From Poa pratensis (Eukaryota; Streptophyta; Magnoliopsida; Poales; Poaceae): a DNA stretch of 64,000 nucleotides. Positions 34,617-44,879 of the stretch are shown here, in pieces. The stretch is from positions 71,026,932-71,090,931 of the forward strand of contig CAMZMU010000027.1 in assembly GCA_947311845.1 (NCBI GenBank), written 5' to 3'. How positions within the stretch are numbered: position 1 is the stretch's first letter; each line of letters begins with the position of its first letter. The translations under genes and the position numbers were made by a program. The notes under the pieces are model-generated. The model searched no databases. It was given only the letters and a program-made list of their open reading frames with translations, and was not told the origin of the DNA.

Positions 34617-37059
34617 TTGGACAACATCTTTGCGGCTCGTGCTTGGCGAGCAGGGGTGGCCCTGAGATTGGTTCTGGTGGCCGTCAGAGGGAGCTTGGGT
34701 TTACGTTTCTTGATTGGCGAGAGCTTTTCTTTAAACAGGTCAGCAAGAGAGATGTTGTCCTCGCTCTAGGCACACTACCACTGAGCAAGTCACAGGCTCC
34801 ACACTTGGAGCCGGGACAGGGGCAGCCACCTGGGAGAGGATAGGGTCTGTAGTTTCTTTTGCTTGGGCGTCCAGCATCGCTTTCTTCTTTTCAGCTTCAA
34901 CTTTCTGAGTCGCAAGCGCCGCCGCGAGGGAGGCTTGCGCTAGCTCATTAGCACGGATCAGGGAGAGGTGCTCTTTCGGCGCTCCCAAGGACAAGTCAAA
35001 GGCAACACCGCAATCGCTAATAACAGAGAGTAAATGCGAATCAGAAAGGCTAGGGAGAGCCAAAAACCTTGCAAGATGTGCAGGGTCAGAGGAGGTACCT
35101 TGGCCGTGCTTGGACATGGTGAGTTTGATGGCCTTGGCCATCATCGACTCGCCGTCGGAGCCATTGGCACGCACACTGCGCCTGGCTGCAGTGACCGGCG
35201 TGGCGGCCATGGATGAGGAAGCCGGGCACTTGGACTTGGACGGAGGATCTTCAGACTCCACGCGGGGCAGAGAGGCATGGGTAGCCGCGGCGTTGATGAC
35301 ATCACCATCCAGAGAGGACTTCTGAGCAAGGGGCTCTGACTGGAAGCACCAGTTCTTCGGAGAGGACCAGCCCACCTCCACGCGATCAGCCTCGCTGAGA
35401 CGACAAATTTTGAAGGGAGAGCGGTACGGTGAGTCTTGGGGAGTGGAATCCTCAGAGAAGCTGTTAGACTCAAGCTTAGACAGGTTTGAACCAAATTGAG
35501 CAATTGGGATGGGAGCGAGCTTAAACTTGGCAGGGCAGAGGCAGGGTTGGTAACTGAGTGATCAGCAGCGCTCTGGATGGGTACACTGCAGCTTCCCACC
35601 GAGATTTTCCCTTGCGCAAGGACATCAGCAACTTTAGCTTCCACCTCAGGCATGCGCGGAGGCAAGCATTCCATGGTCTCGACTGGAGCGGGCTGAGCAG
35701 CATCAGTGTTGCCTCCCTGCTTCTTACTGGTGCAGTCCTTGTCCAGCTGTCTCTTGTCTTTGCCGCTACGCTTCCAGTGCTGCTCTGACAAACTCTGTTC
35801 CTCCGTTGCCTCCTCGGCATCTTCATCTTTGTCTTTGTCCTCGTCTTTGTCCTTGTCCAGGTCATCAGGATGAGGTGGGGGAGCAGAGTCAACCTTAGTT
35901 GCAAGCTCCGACTCAATGCGGATGTGGTAGCCTTGCATGTTAGCGAACAGGAGGATCGAAGGTGGCATCTTGGACGGGGCATGGCAGTGGAAGAGCATAC
36001 GGATGGGGCCGTCAGAGGCAAGGGTGTCTTCGTCCACCAGACGCGGCCTCCCTAACATCTCGAGACCCTCTAACAGCAGATCAACCTTCCGCAGCGAGGC
36101 AGGTACGTCAGACAACATCACCCAAATCTTTGCCAGGACAAGAGCGGCTCTTGGGTCCACCGCAGCTTCAGCAAACACCACTGGGATCTTGCTAACCGGG
36201 AGGGTAATTCCACCAGTACCTTTGCAAACCCGAAGGCTTGTCTTTGAGGGGAAGGTGACCAGGAAATCAGTATCACCCACTTGGCGCACCTTGAAATCCC
36301 AAGACTCATCAACCATTCTCTTCAGGTCAACCTCAAGCATCTGCGCAGTTAGCTTGTTGGAATCAGCAATCACAAGAGCTCTGTTGGCGGCATCAGGGTC
36401 AGCGTTGTCGGGGTCTGGTTCCTGAACTTCAAGGCAGTGGAAGCCGATCCCATCTAGAGCATATCCATACCACTTCAGAGAAGCAGCGCGAGGCGCAAAA
36501 GGGCACATGCCCGTGGTGTGGCCATCAATCTTGCAAATGCTGCAGTGGGCGGGGAAGGTGCAGGCTGACTGGTAATGGCCGTCGCGACTGCAGTGGAAGC
36601 AAGTGATGCTGGCTTTCTTGGCTGGCGGGATCGGGGAGGGCGTCAGGGCTGGGGCAGGAGGCGGCACGGGCAGCGGCTTTTGCCTAGGGACGGTTGGGGG
36701 TGGAGGGAGGCCAGCTGCCTCTGCAGCTGCGCGTCTTGCTTGAGCTTGGCTGGCCGAGATCTTGCGAACGGCGACCTTCTTCCTGGGCTTGGTCTGCGGG
36801 GGGCAGTGGATCTGTGGCCCTGAGAGTTTGTGCCCGACGAGCCCGCATTGAAGCGGCGCTCGTCGTCCCGGAAACGCCGCTCGTCACGCAGCCACTCTGG
36901 CGTGCAGGAGCAGTTGTGGTCGCGCCACCTCCGGCCATCATCACGCTCGCGCTCGAGCTTCTGCCTGAGGTATTGCTCATGGCGACGGTCCTCGTCGTCG
37001 CGGAAGTCTTCCAGCGGACGCTTGCCGGAGTTGCGGCCTTCGTAGTGGGGGCGGTCCAT
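34613..37059 (-). pseudogene. LINE ORF1 (gag-like, CCHC fingers, DUF4283-like)
   Basis: RNA-binding ORF1 protein read in four shifted pieces. 37059-36643 begins MDRPHYEGRNSGKRPLEDF and is rich in Arg/Asp/Glu. After a frameshift near 36660, 36667-35540 has two CX2CX4HX4C zinc knuckles (CFHCSRDGHYQSAC, CSICKIDGHTTGMC) and then a DUF4283-like RNA-binding fold ('DWKVRQ'-type region: 'WDFKVRQVGDTDFLVTFP'), followed by a charged DKDKDED tract. A shift near 35540 leads to the C-terminal part (35381 onward), and one near 34760 leads to 'LADLFKEKLSPIKKRKPKL' and the stop. The final TGA (34615-34613) overlaps the ORF2 ATG as ATGA. Finger order before the RNA-binding fold is as read, not compared with a database. 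Confidence 0.82.
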
Positions 37060-37955
37060 GGGGGAGCCGCCAGAGAGGTGGGGAGAGTGGCGGGAGGATC
37101 TGGCGGAGTGGCGGAAGCGGCGGATGTCGGCACTGGAGGCTAGAAACCCTAAAGAAGTGTCTAGCGATCCTTTTCGGAGCCACCACCACTGAAAAAGGAT
37201 AGGGGGTGGGGCGCAAGGGTTAGCAGGCTTAGCAGGCCTACGCGCTGGACTTTGGGCCTGAGGAACCGGCCCCTCTTGAGGGATGGGGTTCGGAGGAGGG
37301 GCCGAGGGGTGGGCCTCCCGGGCCGGGAGGGCCCTGGAGAGCCCCTGGGCTCGATGGGCCCGTCCGAAGAGACCGCAGCAGAGGGTGACGCCGCGGGCGG
37401 CGGCGCCGAGCCCGCCGTCGGAGGGGGCAGCGGAGGAGCGGGTCGCCGCGCCGGCCACTGGGGGAGAGGCGGCGGGGAGACTTGAGAGGGGACACGCGCA
37501 GAGGGTGGGGGACGGTGGAGATTGCCACTCTGGCCAAATCTGGAACCCCGGCCACCCGGTGCGAAGGCTGCGCGGCGACGGCGCGACCCACGCGCCGTCG
37601 TCGGAGCGCATCCCGTCCAAGCTTGATCCAGGAACGCTTGAATGGTGGGTTTGCCCGGAGCACTCTGCTCAGGCGAGCCACGGTTCGAGGCAGATCTGGT
37701 GGAAGGAGACCGCTCCAAGGCGGCCGGCCCCGCGTCTTCCCCGGAGAGCTCGTCGTCGGAGGACTCGTCGCCGAGCGCCCAGAAGCGGGAGCCACGTCCC
37801 ATACCGCCGACTGGTAGGGATGCGAACGCCGGACGCACACGCCGGCCGGCGGGCGCCGGGCGGGCGGCCATGTCGCCTCTCGAGTCGCGAGAGCTCTCAA
37901 CGGTCATATTCCCTGCTAGCTGGTTCTCCCTCGAGTCGCGAGACGGCTTGAATCT
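37060..37955 (-). other. LINE 5' untranslated/promoter region
   Basis: GC-rich (Pro/Arg/Ser-biased ORFs of up to 248 codons in several frames, including 37907-37161). I treat it as the internal-promoter 5' region of a full-length LINE, because the clear ORF1 start is at 37059; an N-terminal extension of ORF1 from 37907 cannot be excluded. It ends at the 16-bp target duplication, so the LINE appears 5'-complete. Confidence 0.55.
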
Positions 37956-38560
37956 TTCACCTGCTCTTGTTTAAATGGATTCAATGCTCTTTCAGAAGAA
38001 CTGTATCGAGGGTTTGTTAATGGTCATCTCCATTAACTTTTGTCAGGACTTGCAAAATTATTGTCTTTTTCTTATTCAGTAGACAGGGTTGATGCTCGAA
38101 GATTGCACACTGTCTTTGCCCTAATCTTTGAACTGAATAATGTTCATTGGAATCCAACTGGGAGAAGAACTGGGTTGTGCATCTAGCATGTTGAAAATCT
38201 ATGTAGGTCAAAACTCGCATCAGTCAGTTGAATTTGGTGCGCAGATTTAGATGAATCTTAGGATGATTCCTGTAGTGAGTTGTATCGGAACCCATTTTGG
38301 TTACCCTTTTTTGGGTCAAAATTTGAAAACATTTGTAGGTTGTTTTTTAGCTCTAAGTATGTGTTTATGGTCATCAAAGTAGAAACAGAAGGAAACCTCG
38401 TTTCAAGAAAAAAAGAAACAGAAGAAAACCATTTGAGGCATCATCGTAAGATATTTTTTCTTGAGAATCTAGCCATATTATTCGATATGCTTATTTCATG
38501 CAGTTCCGATTCCAGCAAAGCTCTTCCAAATTTGCTTACCACGAGGTCCACCATGACATT
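37956..38560 (+). pseudogene. FBD copy D tail and 3' flank, right of the LINE
   Basis: Starts with the second copy of the LINE target duplication and continues the exon-3 end and 3' flank: 37972-38140 matches 15660-15830 ('ggattcaatgctctttcaga'; 'gatgctcgaagattgcacac'). At about 38143 it joins the copy A type flank (583-815). Compared with copy C some hundreds of bases are missing at 38140. No reading frame. Confidence 0.65.
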
Positions 38561-38977
38561 TACACGTGTGTAACACACCTGCTCAATTATCTCCACTCTT
38601 CTATTCATCTAGTACGATGTCGTCGAAATGTTCCAAAACCACTAGCCATGCATATAGGTTAGGCCATACAGATCCGTAGCAATTCCAAGAGAGCTTGATT
38701 CGGTGGAGACAACTTCCAAAGTTGTGAGCATCGGGTGCGAATTCGACGGGGGCAACGATATCATTTCCACATGGGGGTGGGCTCAAATGAAGATGCCCGG
38801 CCACTTTGGACAGCAATTGGGATAACGATCACCTGCATTATGCGTGATATCCATGCTTCCGTTCCAAGCTAAAGCAGCTCACGATCGACCCAATATGACG
38901 GCACTCGTGTCAGTGTGGAATTAAGCATCTTCAGAGTCCCACGAGAACAGACCTCTCTCCTACGTATGGAGCTAGCC
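38561..38977. other. upstream region of small gene 1
   Basis: Non-coding. Parts resemble the sequence upstream of small gene 2 (for example 'ggtgcgaattc' at about 38730 and 39862; 'cagagtcccac' versus 'cagacccac' just before each TATA box), so promoter and gene were duplicated together. Confidence 0.45.
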
Positions 38978-38984
38978 TATAAAT
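38978..38984 (+). promoter_or_regulatory. TATA box of small gene 1
   Basis: TATAAAT in the context gcctataaatgactgccaa, 110 bases before the ATG. The same context precedes small genes 2 and 3. Confidence 0.65.
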
Positions 38985-39093
38985 GACTGCCAAACCCAGC
39001 TCAAAGAAATCACGGCCTCATCTTCTCGGTACAAACAGATCTAGAGCCAACTAGCTCGTTAGATTGATCAAGGTAGAAGGGGAAAGTTCGAGA

Positions 39094-39381
39094 ATGTTCC
39101 GCCGGAGTAGCGGCGGTGGCGGTGGCAGGGGCAAGACGTCGACGGTGCCGGTGAGCAGGAGCGCGGGCAACAATGAGCTGGCCGTCGACGGAGCGGTGCG
39201 GGTGACGAAAGTGGACAGAATCCAGGCGTACAACCTCGTCTCCAGGCCACCAGTGTACCACGCCGTCTCGGTGGCGGCCGCGTCCGGCGGGACGGCCGAG
39301 AGCATGGCCGTCAGCGTCGTCCGGGTTGGCGACGTGGTGGACGGCGACCACGACGGCTTCGTCTCGGTGTCCGTCGCGTAG
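39094..39381 (+). CDS. small gene 1: 95-aa protein of unknown family
   Basis: Unrecognised protein, ATG at 39094. The N-terminus is basic and Gly-rich (MFRRSSGGGGGRGKT); a core DGAVRVTKVDRIQ is followed by AYNLVSRPPVY and a Val/Ala/Ser-rich tail ending VSVSVA. No signal peptide or membrane segment is evident. The core is shared with small gene 2 (DGVVRVRKVERIQ) and small gene 3 (NGEVRVERVDRIS), and the YNxxSxPxVY part with small gene 3. Codons are GC-rich in third position, as in monocot genes, in contrast to the AT-rich flanks. It has its own TATA box. Conservation across three tandem copies supports a real gene; expression is unknown. Confidence 0.6.
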   Translation: MFRRSSGGGGGRGKTSTVPVSRSAGNNELAVDGAVRVTKVDRIQAYNLVSRPPVYHAVSVAAASGGTAESMAVSVVRVGDVVDGDHDGFVSVSVA

Positions 39382-40091
39382 AACTTACTATCTATACTAA
39401 TTGGCCGAGCGCCGTCCTGTCTCAAGCTTGTGTAACGTTTAATCAGGGAAATGTACACGCGCGTGTGGGTTCTGTTGAAGGGAGATAACAATATGTAGCA
39501 TATGGAATGATTAATAAACCGGATGGAAAAATTGACACAAACGGACAGAATTTGGGGACGCCGTTGGAGTTGCCTTAGAGGACAAAGAAGAGAATAGTAG
39601 TAAGATTATATTACACAAGATGTTCCAATGCAGCTGCGTGCCATCAGATTAGGGTAATGAAGCTAATGAAAACTTTGGGATAGTGACAATAACATACCAT
39701 TGATACATTTCCAGCGTGTGCCAATGTTAGTAAAGATTTGTTCATCCAGTGACCTTGATCGATTCAGTTGTGCTATGTATGATGTGAAGTTGGCTTGGCA
39801 TGACACGAGAGCTAGCATGATTTGGCCGACATCCCTTTCCATCTTTGAGTATCAGCCACCAGGTGCGAATTCAGTCTGGACGACGATGAGACTCTACCAA
39901 GATGACCGGCCAGATGATCACCCCTTTGCACAGAAACAACCCAACATTTGGGATAAACATCATAAGCAGTTTGTCCGTCCTTCTGTATCAAGATTAAAGC
40001 AGCACATCATCCAATGATTGTTCTGACATCTCAGTGCAGAATTGACAATCTGTGCAGACCCACAAGTCACACCTCTAGCTAGGATAGAGCC
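39382..40091. other. spacer between small genes 1 and 2
   Basis: 3' flank of gene 1, then sequence related to the upstream region of gene 1 from about 39740. ORFs here are short and unsupported. Confidence 0.45.
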
Positions 40092-40098
40092 TATAAAT
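40092..40098 (+). promoter_or_regulatory. TATA box of small gene 2
   Basis: TATAAAT in gcctataaatgacgaccaa, 109 bases before the ATG; followed, as in gene 1, by 'cccagctcaaagaaa'. Confidence 0.65.
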
Positions 40099-40206
40099 GA
40101 CGACCAAATTAGCCCAGCTCAAAGAAAACACGCACTCTACTCGCTAGAGATCGATAATCAAACTTCAGCAAATTATGTCGACACACGCAGAGAAGGAAAA
40201 CCCAGA

Positions 40207-40419
40207 ATGTTCCGCGGCGCCGGCTGGGGCAAGACGGTGATTGCTAGCATGGGCAATGAGCTGCCCGCCGATGGCGTGGTGCGGGTGAGGAAAGTGGAGA
40301 GGATCCAGCTATGCACATCCCGTAACCTGATGAATCTTGTCAGGGTAAACATAAAGTCAGTCGGCTATGCACATCCGTGGCTGATAATGTACAACGGAAT
40401 TACATGTAGTAGTAGTTAG
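40207..40419 (+). CDS. small gene 2: 70-aa paralogue, altered C-terminus
   Basis: ATG at 40207 in the same place relative to the TATA box as gene 1. MFRGAGWGKT and GNELPADGVVRVRKVERIQ match gene 1 (MFRR...GKT, GNNELAVDGAVRVTKVDRIQ). After the core the sequence diverges (LCTSRNLMNLVRVNIKSVG) and the YNxxSxPxVY part is missing, so the copy may be truncated or degenerate at its 3' end. An in-frame extension upstream exists but lacks homology to gene 1, so the internal ATG is preferred. Confidence 0.5.
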   Translation: MFRGAGWGKTVIASMGNELPADGVVRVRKVERIQLCTSRNLMNLVRVNIKSVGYAHPWLIMYNGITCSSS

Positions 40420-40489
40420 CAGAGATATAATAAAAAGCATGACAATGAAGTATGTTCTTATTGTCCCAGCGCAAAAAAAACAGTATGTT

Positions 40490-40602
40490 TTTTTTTTGAG
40501 AACCAGGGCGGGGAGTTCCCACATTGCATTATAGGAGAAGAGATTGGTCTAGTTAATTAGGGAAACCGGATCAAAAAACCATACAATGCACGGTTAATTT
40601 AC
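40490..40602 (-). mobile_element. small SINE-like retroposon, 113 bp
   Basis: Flanked by a 14-bp direct repeat aaaaacagtatgtt (40476-40489 and 40603-40616). The body starts with a T run, so on the minus strand it ends in poly(A) after 'gggaactccccgccctggtt'. Length, tail and duplication fit a SINE or a 5'-truncated LINE; I could not assign the family. Confidence 0.65.
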
Positions 40603-40687
40603 AAAAACAGTATGTTCTTATAATCTTATTATCCCTTAAGGTCAAAGCTAGCTACCTTAACACATGCTTGTCACTGAAAGGGGTCTT

Positions 40688-40747
40688 GCAGCTTGCAAAA
40701 GAGACTTCCATCAAATAGCAGCTTGCACAAGAGACTTCCATCAAATA
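40688..40747. repeat. 30-bp tandem duplication
   Basis: Two adjacent 30-base units (40688-40717, 40718-40747), differing at one position, containing 'gagacttccatcaaata'. Non-coding. Confidence 0.9.
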
Positions 40748-41930
40748 GCCGGTCTGCTAGCACCTGAAAGCAGAAATTATCTATCGTACAACGAGCGGGA
40801 GACTTTGTGACTAGCTAGAGTGTAGCTCGAGCGAGCGTACCCGATGCTTTCACAACAAAAATCATGAACCGGCCGATTTGGGCGACAGATGGAGCTATGT
40901 ATCGTCGACCATGTGCTAGATCACGAATCGCCCAAAGATCTATCTTTCGTCGATACCAATCTGGTCTAGAGTCCAGCTGGTGTGTGCTAGATCAGGTGTC
41001 CGAGTATAACAACCAGTACCGTGCCTTTTGTATGTGTATATGGTTGTGTGAGATGATTCTCTCTTTTCCCATTTCACTGGGATACACTAAAAACCTGTAT
41101 CTGAATGTAGTATGAGGATTCTGGCAATCCCTGCAGATACCTGTTCTCCAATCAGGAATCGAGCACTTTACCACTTTTGAAGCAGCTTCCTGTCAACCGC
41201 TCATTGATTTGCTTGCAGGTCCCGCTTATCCTCACCGCGCTCCTCTAGAGGCTTCTAGAACATCTTTTAACTACTTCTGCTATTGCTTAGTACAGTAGTT
41301 ACAACGCCGACTAAGACATCGGCATTCATGAAACTGAACCCTTGGCTACGTGCGTTTCCTGCGTTTGGAAATTGTACTGCATGCTCTGTGCTGCAACTGA
41401 TCCGCAGATTCAGAGCTCCACTAAGAAGCTATCATGCATTATATTAGGATAGGAAAGACGTAATCGAACCTGCGATGAATATGTTTTAGGAGAGATGGAA
41501 CGTGTGATGAATTGGTCAGTCACGTCGTCATAAAACTTTTACAGTTTAGTTAACCTGAGTACCTGACAACCGTAAAAAGCGGATTTTGCACTTGCAGTTT
41601 GCCAGGAGTGTGATGTGCACTGCGTCGCTTTCGTTAATGAACATTATACACCTGGCGTGCTAGCCATCAGAGCGTCTCCTCGGATGCAGTATACGTGCAT
41701 ACATTTTGCCATACACAGCCAGACAATCTTGAGGAATCGGGTGATTTTGCTGTCTCCAGGTGAATCTCAGTAAGCTAGCTAAGCTCCTATTTTGAATACG
41801 GGGTATCTAGGATGTCCATTTGTCGATGTTCGATCTCAGAGGTCACAGTGGACACTAATAATTGGAGGCAACGCCGAGAGATCCAGCAGGAGTAGCTGCT
41901 TATACATACGCGCGATTGTTCACTGGAGCC
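40748..41930. other. spacer upstream of small gene 3
   Basis: No gene, repeat or hairpin recognised. ORFs at 40864-41115 and 40992-41174 have no family features and are not called. Confidence 0.45.
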
Positions 41931-41937
41931 TATAAAT
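41931..41937 (+). promoter_or_regulatory. TATA box of small gene 3
   Basis: TATAAAT in gagcctataaatggaggca, 105 bases before the ATG at 42036. Confidence 0.65.
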
Positions 41938-42035
41938 GGAGGCACCATCACCCCACAACATTAGCATGCTATCAAGCTCGACACCACACAACACACCCAG
42001 CTTAGCTCGTTCCAAGAACACAGGGTGTGTGTGCC

Positions 42036-42308
42036 ATGCCTCGTGCCGCCAAGGCCGCCAACGGTGAGGTGAGGGTGGAGAGGGTCGACAGGATCAGCTT
42101 CGTCTACAACGCCATCTCCAAGCCGTCCGTCTACGTGAACCCGAGGGCGGCGACCATGACGAGGAAGCTGGCCGCCGATTTCGCCGTCTCGAGGGAGAAG
42201 ATCGACGACTACATCGCCAGAAGAAGAAGCAGTTTGCTCAGGAAGCCTAAGCCAGTTTCTCTTCTCTTCTTTCGAGCCTACATGCGTGACATGATGTTCC
42301 TTAATTAA
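42036..42308 (+). CDS. small gene 3: 90-aa paralogue
   Basis: Unrecognised protein, ATG at 42036 (MPRAAKAANGEVRVERVDRI). The core aligns with genes 1 and 2; FVYNAISKPSVYV aligns with AYNLVSRPPVYHA of gene 1. The C-terminal half is basic (REKIDDYIARRRSSLLRKPK) and ends FRAYMRDMMFLN. Predicted pI is high; no membrane segment. A GC-rich coding section falls to AT-rich sequence right after the stop. Being furthest from gene 1 (2.9 kb) and most diverged, it is probably the older duplicate. Confidence 0.6.
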   Translation: MPRAAKAANGEVRVERVDRISFVYNAISKPSVYVNPRAATMTRKLAADFAVSREKIDDYIARRRSSLLRKPKPVSLLFFRAYMRDMMFLN

Positions 42309-42338
42309 TGTATGTAGAATAGAACTATTTATCGCCTA

Positions 42339-42785
42339 AGTTTGTATGGTTTTATGAACTTGCCTCGGTGGACATATATAAATAACACCGGCTAGTCCTA
42401 AAATAATTGAGCTATTGGTACCTTTAGTTCTTTTTTCTTTGCAGTTCATTAGTCAAAGATTGATGGAGATCCCTGCAGTAAAACACAAGATACATTGCAC
42501 GTCGTTTGATCAAAAGATCGCGGTCTCCATAACCTTTCTTGAAAACTTGCAGCTAAGAGGTTTATCGGAAGCATCTACTTCTAACGCCTTCCCTAATACT
42601 CGTCTCCTAGTATGGTGTTGTGTAATGCAGTACAGAACTATGGATCACCGATATGTGTAAGGTTTGTATGAGCTTGTCTCCTCTCCGTGGACATGTATAA
42701 ATAACACTAGCTGCTCCTCAAATAATTGTACTTTTAGTACCTTAGTTTTTTTGTTTGCAGTTCATTAGTCAAAGACGGATGGAAA
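42339..42785. repeat. direct duplication of about 130 bp in the 3' flank of small gene 3
   Basis: 42339-42470 and 42659-42785 align along their length: shared blocks include 'tataaataacac', 'aataattg' and 'tttgcagttcattagtcaaag'. About 190 bases of unrelated sequence lie between. The unit contains a TATA-like string and a splice-acceptor-like string, but no reading frame. Confidence 0.75.
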
Positions 42786-43689
42786 GAACCTGCAAATAAT
42801 AAGAAATTTTATAAGGAACAAAATTTCAAATTTTTGAATCTGGATTCAGCGAGTTGTCAGTCAGTCGTTCGTTTTTTTAAAGGGTGGTGGATGGGGTTGT
42901 GACGTTGCGACGTCGCAAGTTTTGATTCGTCTGCTCTGGAGAACGTCTCGTTAGTGGCGTCCGATAATAAAACACAACATAATGTCGGTGGTTCGGTCTA
43001 CATTAGCAAAACAAAAATAAAGATACAATGTAAATCGTTGGATCCCAAGGCACATCAATGTTCTCCCCAACGCCTCTTCAAAACTTGCATATGTACAACA
43101 TAAACCGATCAAATGGTAAGGTTTAAATTTTATAAAAAATCAAAAATCTTTTCAAGGACATCCAATTAAACTAAAAAATGGAAGAAACATCACCCGATCT
43201 CTGTATCACCTATGAGTACACAAGGGTTTTATATGAAACCTAATATCAATAAGACACAACAGTCCACGACCAAACAAAATAACTAGAAGAACATATAGTT
43301 AGAGCAGAAGACAAATATCAATACAAAGATTAATCGAAGTAGATAACAACGAATGTTAGCAATACCATGACCAATAACGTGAGTTATTTTATTAACATAA
43401 AAATCTCATTTGTGTTTTCGTGTAATATCTCTCTCTCGGAACAATGCGGGCCATGAAAAACAACAAAAGAAGTTGTGGGATGTCGAGCGCCTCTCATATA
43501 TAGAATTGCAGGCATGGTTGGAAACTTTTTTTTTGCAAAATTTGATAGTTTTGCCGATGATGAAGACTTCGTCTCAGGAATTAGAGTTTTTTTTTAAATT
43601 TTAACCCCCATTTACCATTACTCATAGTGCATGGCAATATCGCCGGCGACTAGCACAGAAAGAAAGTCTGAAGCTTCGCCTTCCCAGCC
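42786..43689. other. AT-rich stretch, nothing recognised
   Basis: Low-complexity AT-rich sequence with T and A runs and a few short ORFs. I see no coding, repeat or transposon signature. Confidence 0.5.
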
Positions 43690-44179
43690 AGTACATTCAG
43701 AATCAGCACGCAGGCCATACTAGGCTAGAGAGTGAGCAACAGTATTACAGCTTCTAGGAGCAAACAAGTACTCAAAAGACTCAAACGAAACAATACAAAG
43801 ACTACGGGCCTCCTTCAGAAGCACTCCAATTGGTGCTAGGTCGCATTCATTCTTTTTCAGTGCCTTCACCAGCACTTGTGAATCGGACTCCAGGATCACT
43901 CGATGCAGGCCAATAGCTGCTGCACCTTCAATTGCAGCTAAGCATGCCTCTGCTTCCGCATGTAAAGCATCTCTAATATGGTGCAATTTCCCTGCAGCTG
44001 CACCGATGAACTGGCCAGTTTCTGATCATGCTACAAAACCCCATGCCCCTTCGCCCCGTCTGTGAAATAAACGCGGCATCAAAGTTCACCTTCACTCTAT
44101 CTTCTGGGGGCTTTTGCCAAGTCACAACCTGTGTAGAAGCCTGGCTGGATTGTGGTGAGCTCTGTTGCTGAAAGTCCAA
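43690..44179 (-). pseudogene. RNase H-like (RVT_3) domain fragment
   Basis: Reading leftward from 44179: 'WQKPPEDRVKVNFDAAF' (first catalytic Asp), then a frameshift near 43985, then 'ALHAEAEACLAAIEGAAAIG' (catalytic Glu) and 'VILESDSQVLVKAL' (catalytic Asp), ending APRSCNTVAHSLA and a stop near 43720. This is the plant RNase H-like domain found at the end of some LINE ORF2s and in LINE-derived genes. The 5' part is cut off by the CACTA element and is not found on its other side within the window. Confidence 0.75.
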
Positions 44180-44520
44180 CACTAGTGGAAAACGGGGAAC
44201 TAGTCCCAGTTCCAGAGGGCCTCTAGTCCCGGTTGGGCAACCGGGACTAGCCAATCGGGACTAGAGGCCCCCCCTCTAGTCCCGGTTGTCCACGAACCGG
44301 GACAAGAGGCCCTCCCACATGGCCACGGAGGAGCCCGCGGGGCTGGAGACCTTTAGTGCCGGTTCGTAACATGAACCGGGACTAACGGTAGGCCTTTTTT
44401 TTCTTTTCGATTATTTTCCAGTGTTTAGGGTTTAGGAGGGGTTTAGGGGTTTCGGATGGTTTCCATAGTACGGGGATCACGTCGATGCGCCAAAAACACG
44501 TTTTGGTATATATAAATTAT

Positions 44521-44633
44521 TACATGAAGATCAAGTTGATGCATATATATATAACACATACAATTACATGAAGATCACGTTGATGCATATATATATAACA
44601 CATACAAATTAAATAGTACATGAAGATCACGTT
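44521..44633. repeat. 44-bp tandem repeat in CACTA left part
   Basis: Units at 44521-44564 and 44565-44610 ('tacatgaagatcacgttgat' then 'gcatatatatataacacata'), and a partial third from 44617. Non-coding. Confidence 0.85.
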
Positions 44634-44879
44634 TTCGTATAAAGTACTTAATTACATGGAAATCACTATTACATGGAGGCATACTATTTTTCATCATAGT
44701 GGTACTCTCCGAATTTAGCTATGACCTCCGCAAGGAAAAACCCCGCCAATTCCTCCACAATTGCTTTGAAGCGGTCCTCTGTTGGGAGCGCGTTCCGCTT
44801 TCTTGCCAACTTTAAAAGAATGAGATCAAAATGAATACATGAGTTGTGTGTATATATATCAAATCATAATAAAACAATT

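Larger units (their letters stand above)
16744..37955 (-). mobile_element. LINE (non-LTR retrotransposon), split by Gypsy-2
   Basis: About 7.2 kb of LINE sequence in two pieces, 16744-18253 and 32296-37955, flanked by a perfect 16-bp target duplication ttcacctgctcttgtt (16728-16743 and 37956-37971). Orientation is minus: GC-rich 5' region at 37955-37060, ORF1, ORF2, then a short 3' UTR ending at 16744. The ORF2 frame continues exactly across the Gypsy-2 insertion once one CAGGC is discounted. The 3' end is ...gccttttgtttt with no poly(A). It inserted in the last exon of FBD copy D. At least three frameshifts in ORF1 and one stop plus frameshifts in ORF2 make it inactive. Confidence 0.93.

Noticed and set aside
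41900..42035. Upstream GTG start (42027) for small gene 3
   Set aside because: GTG is not a normal plant start, and the ATG at 42036 gives an alignable N-terminus.
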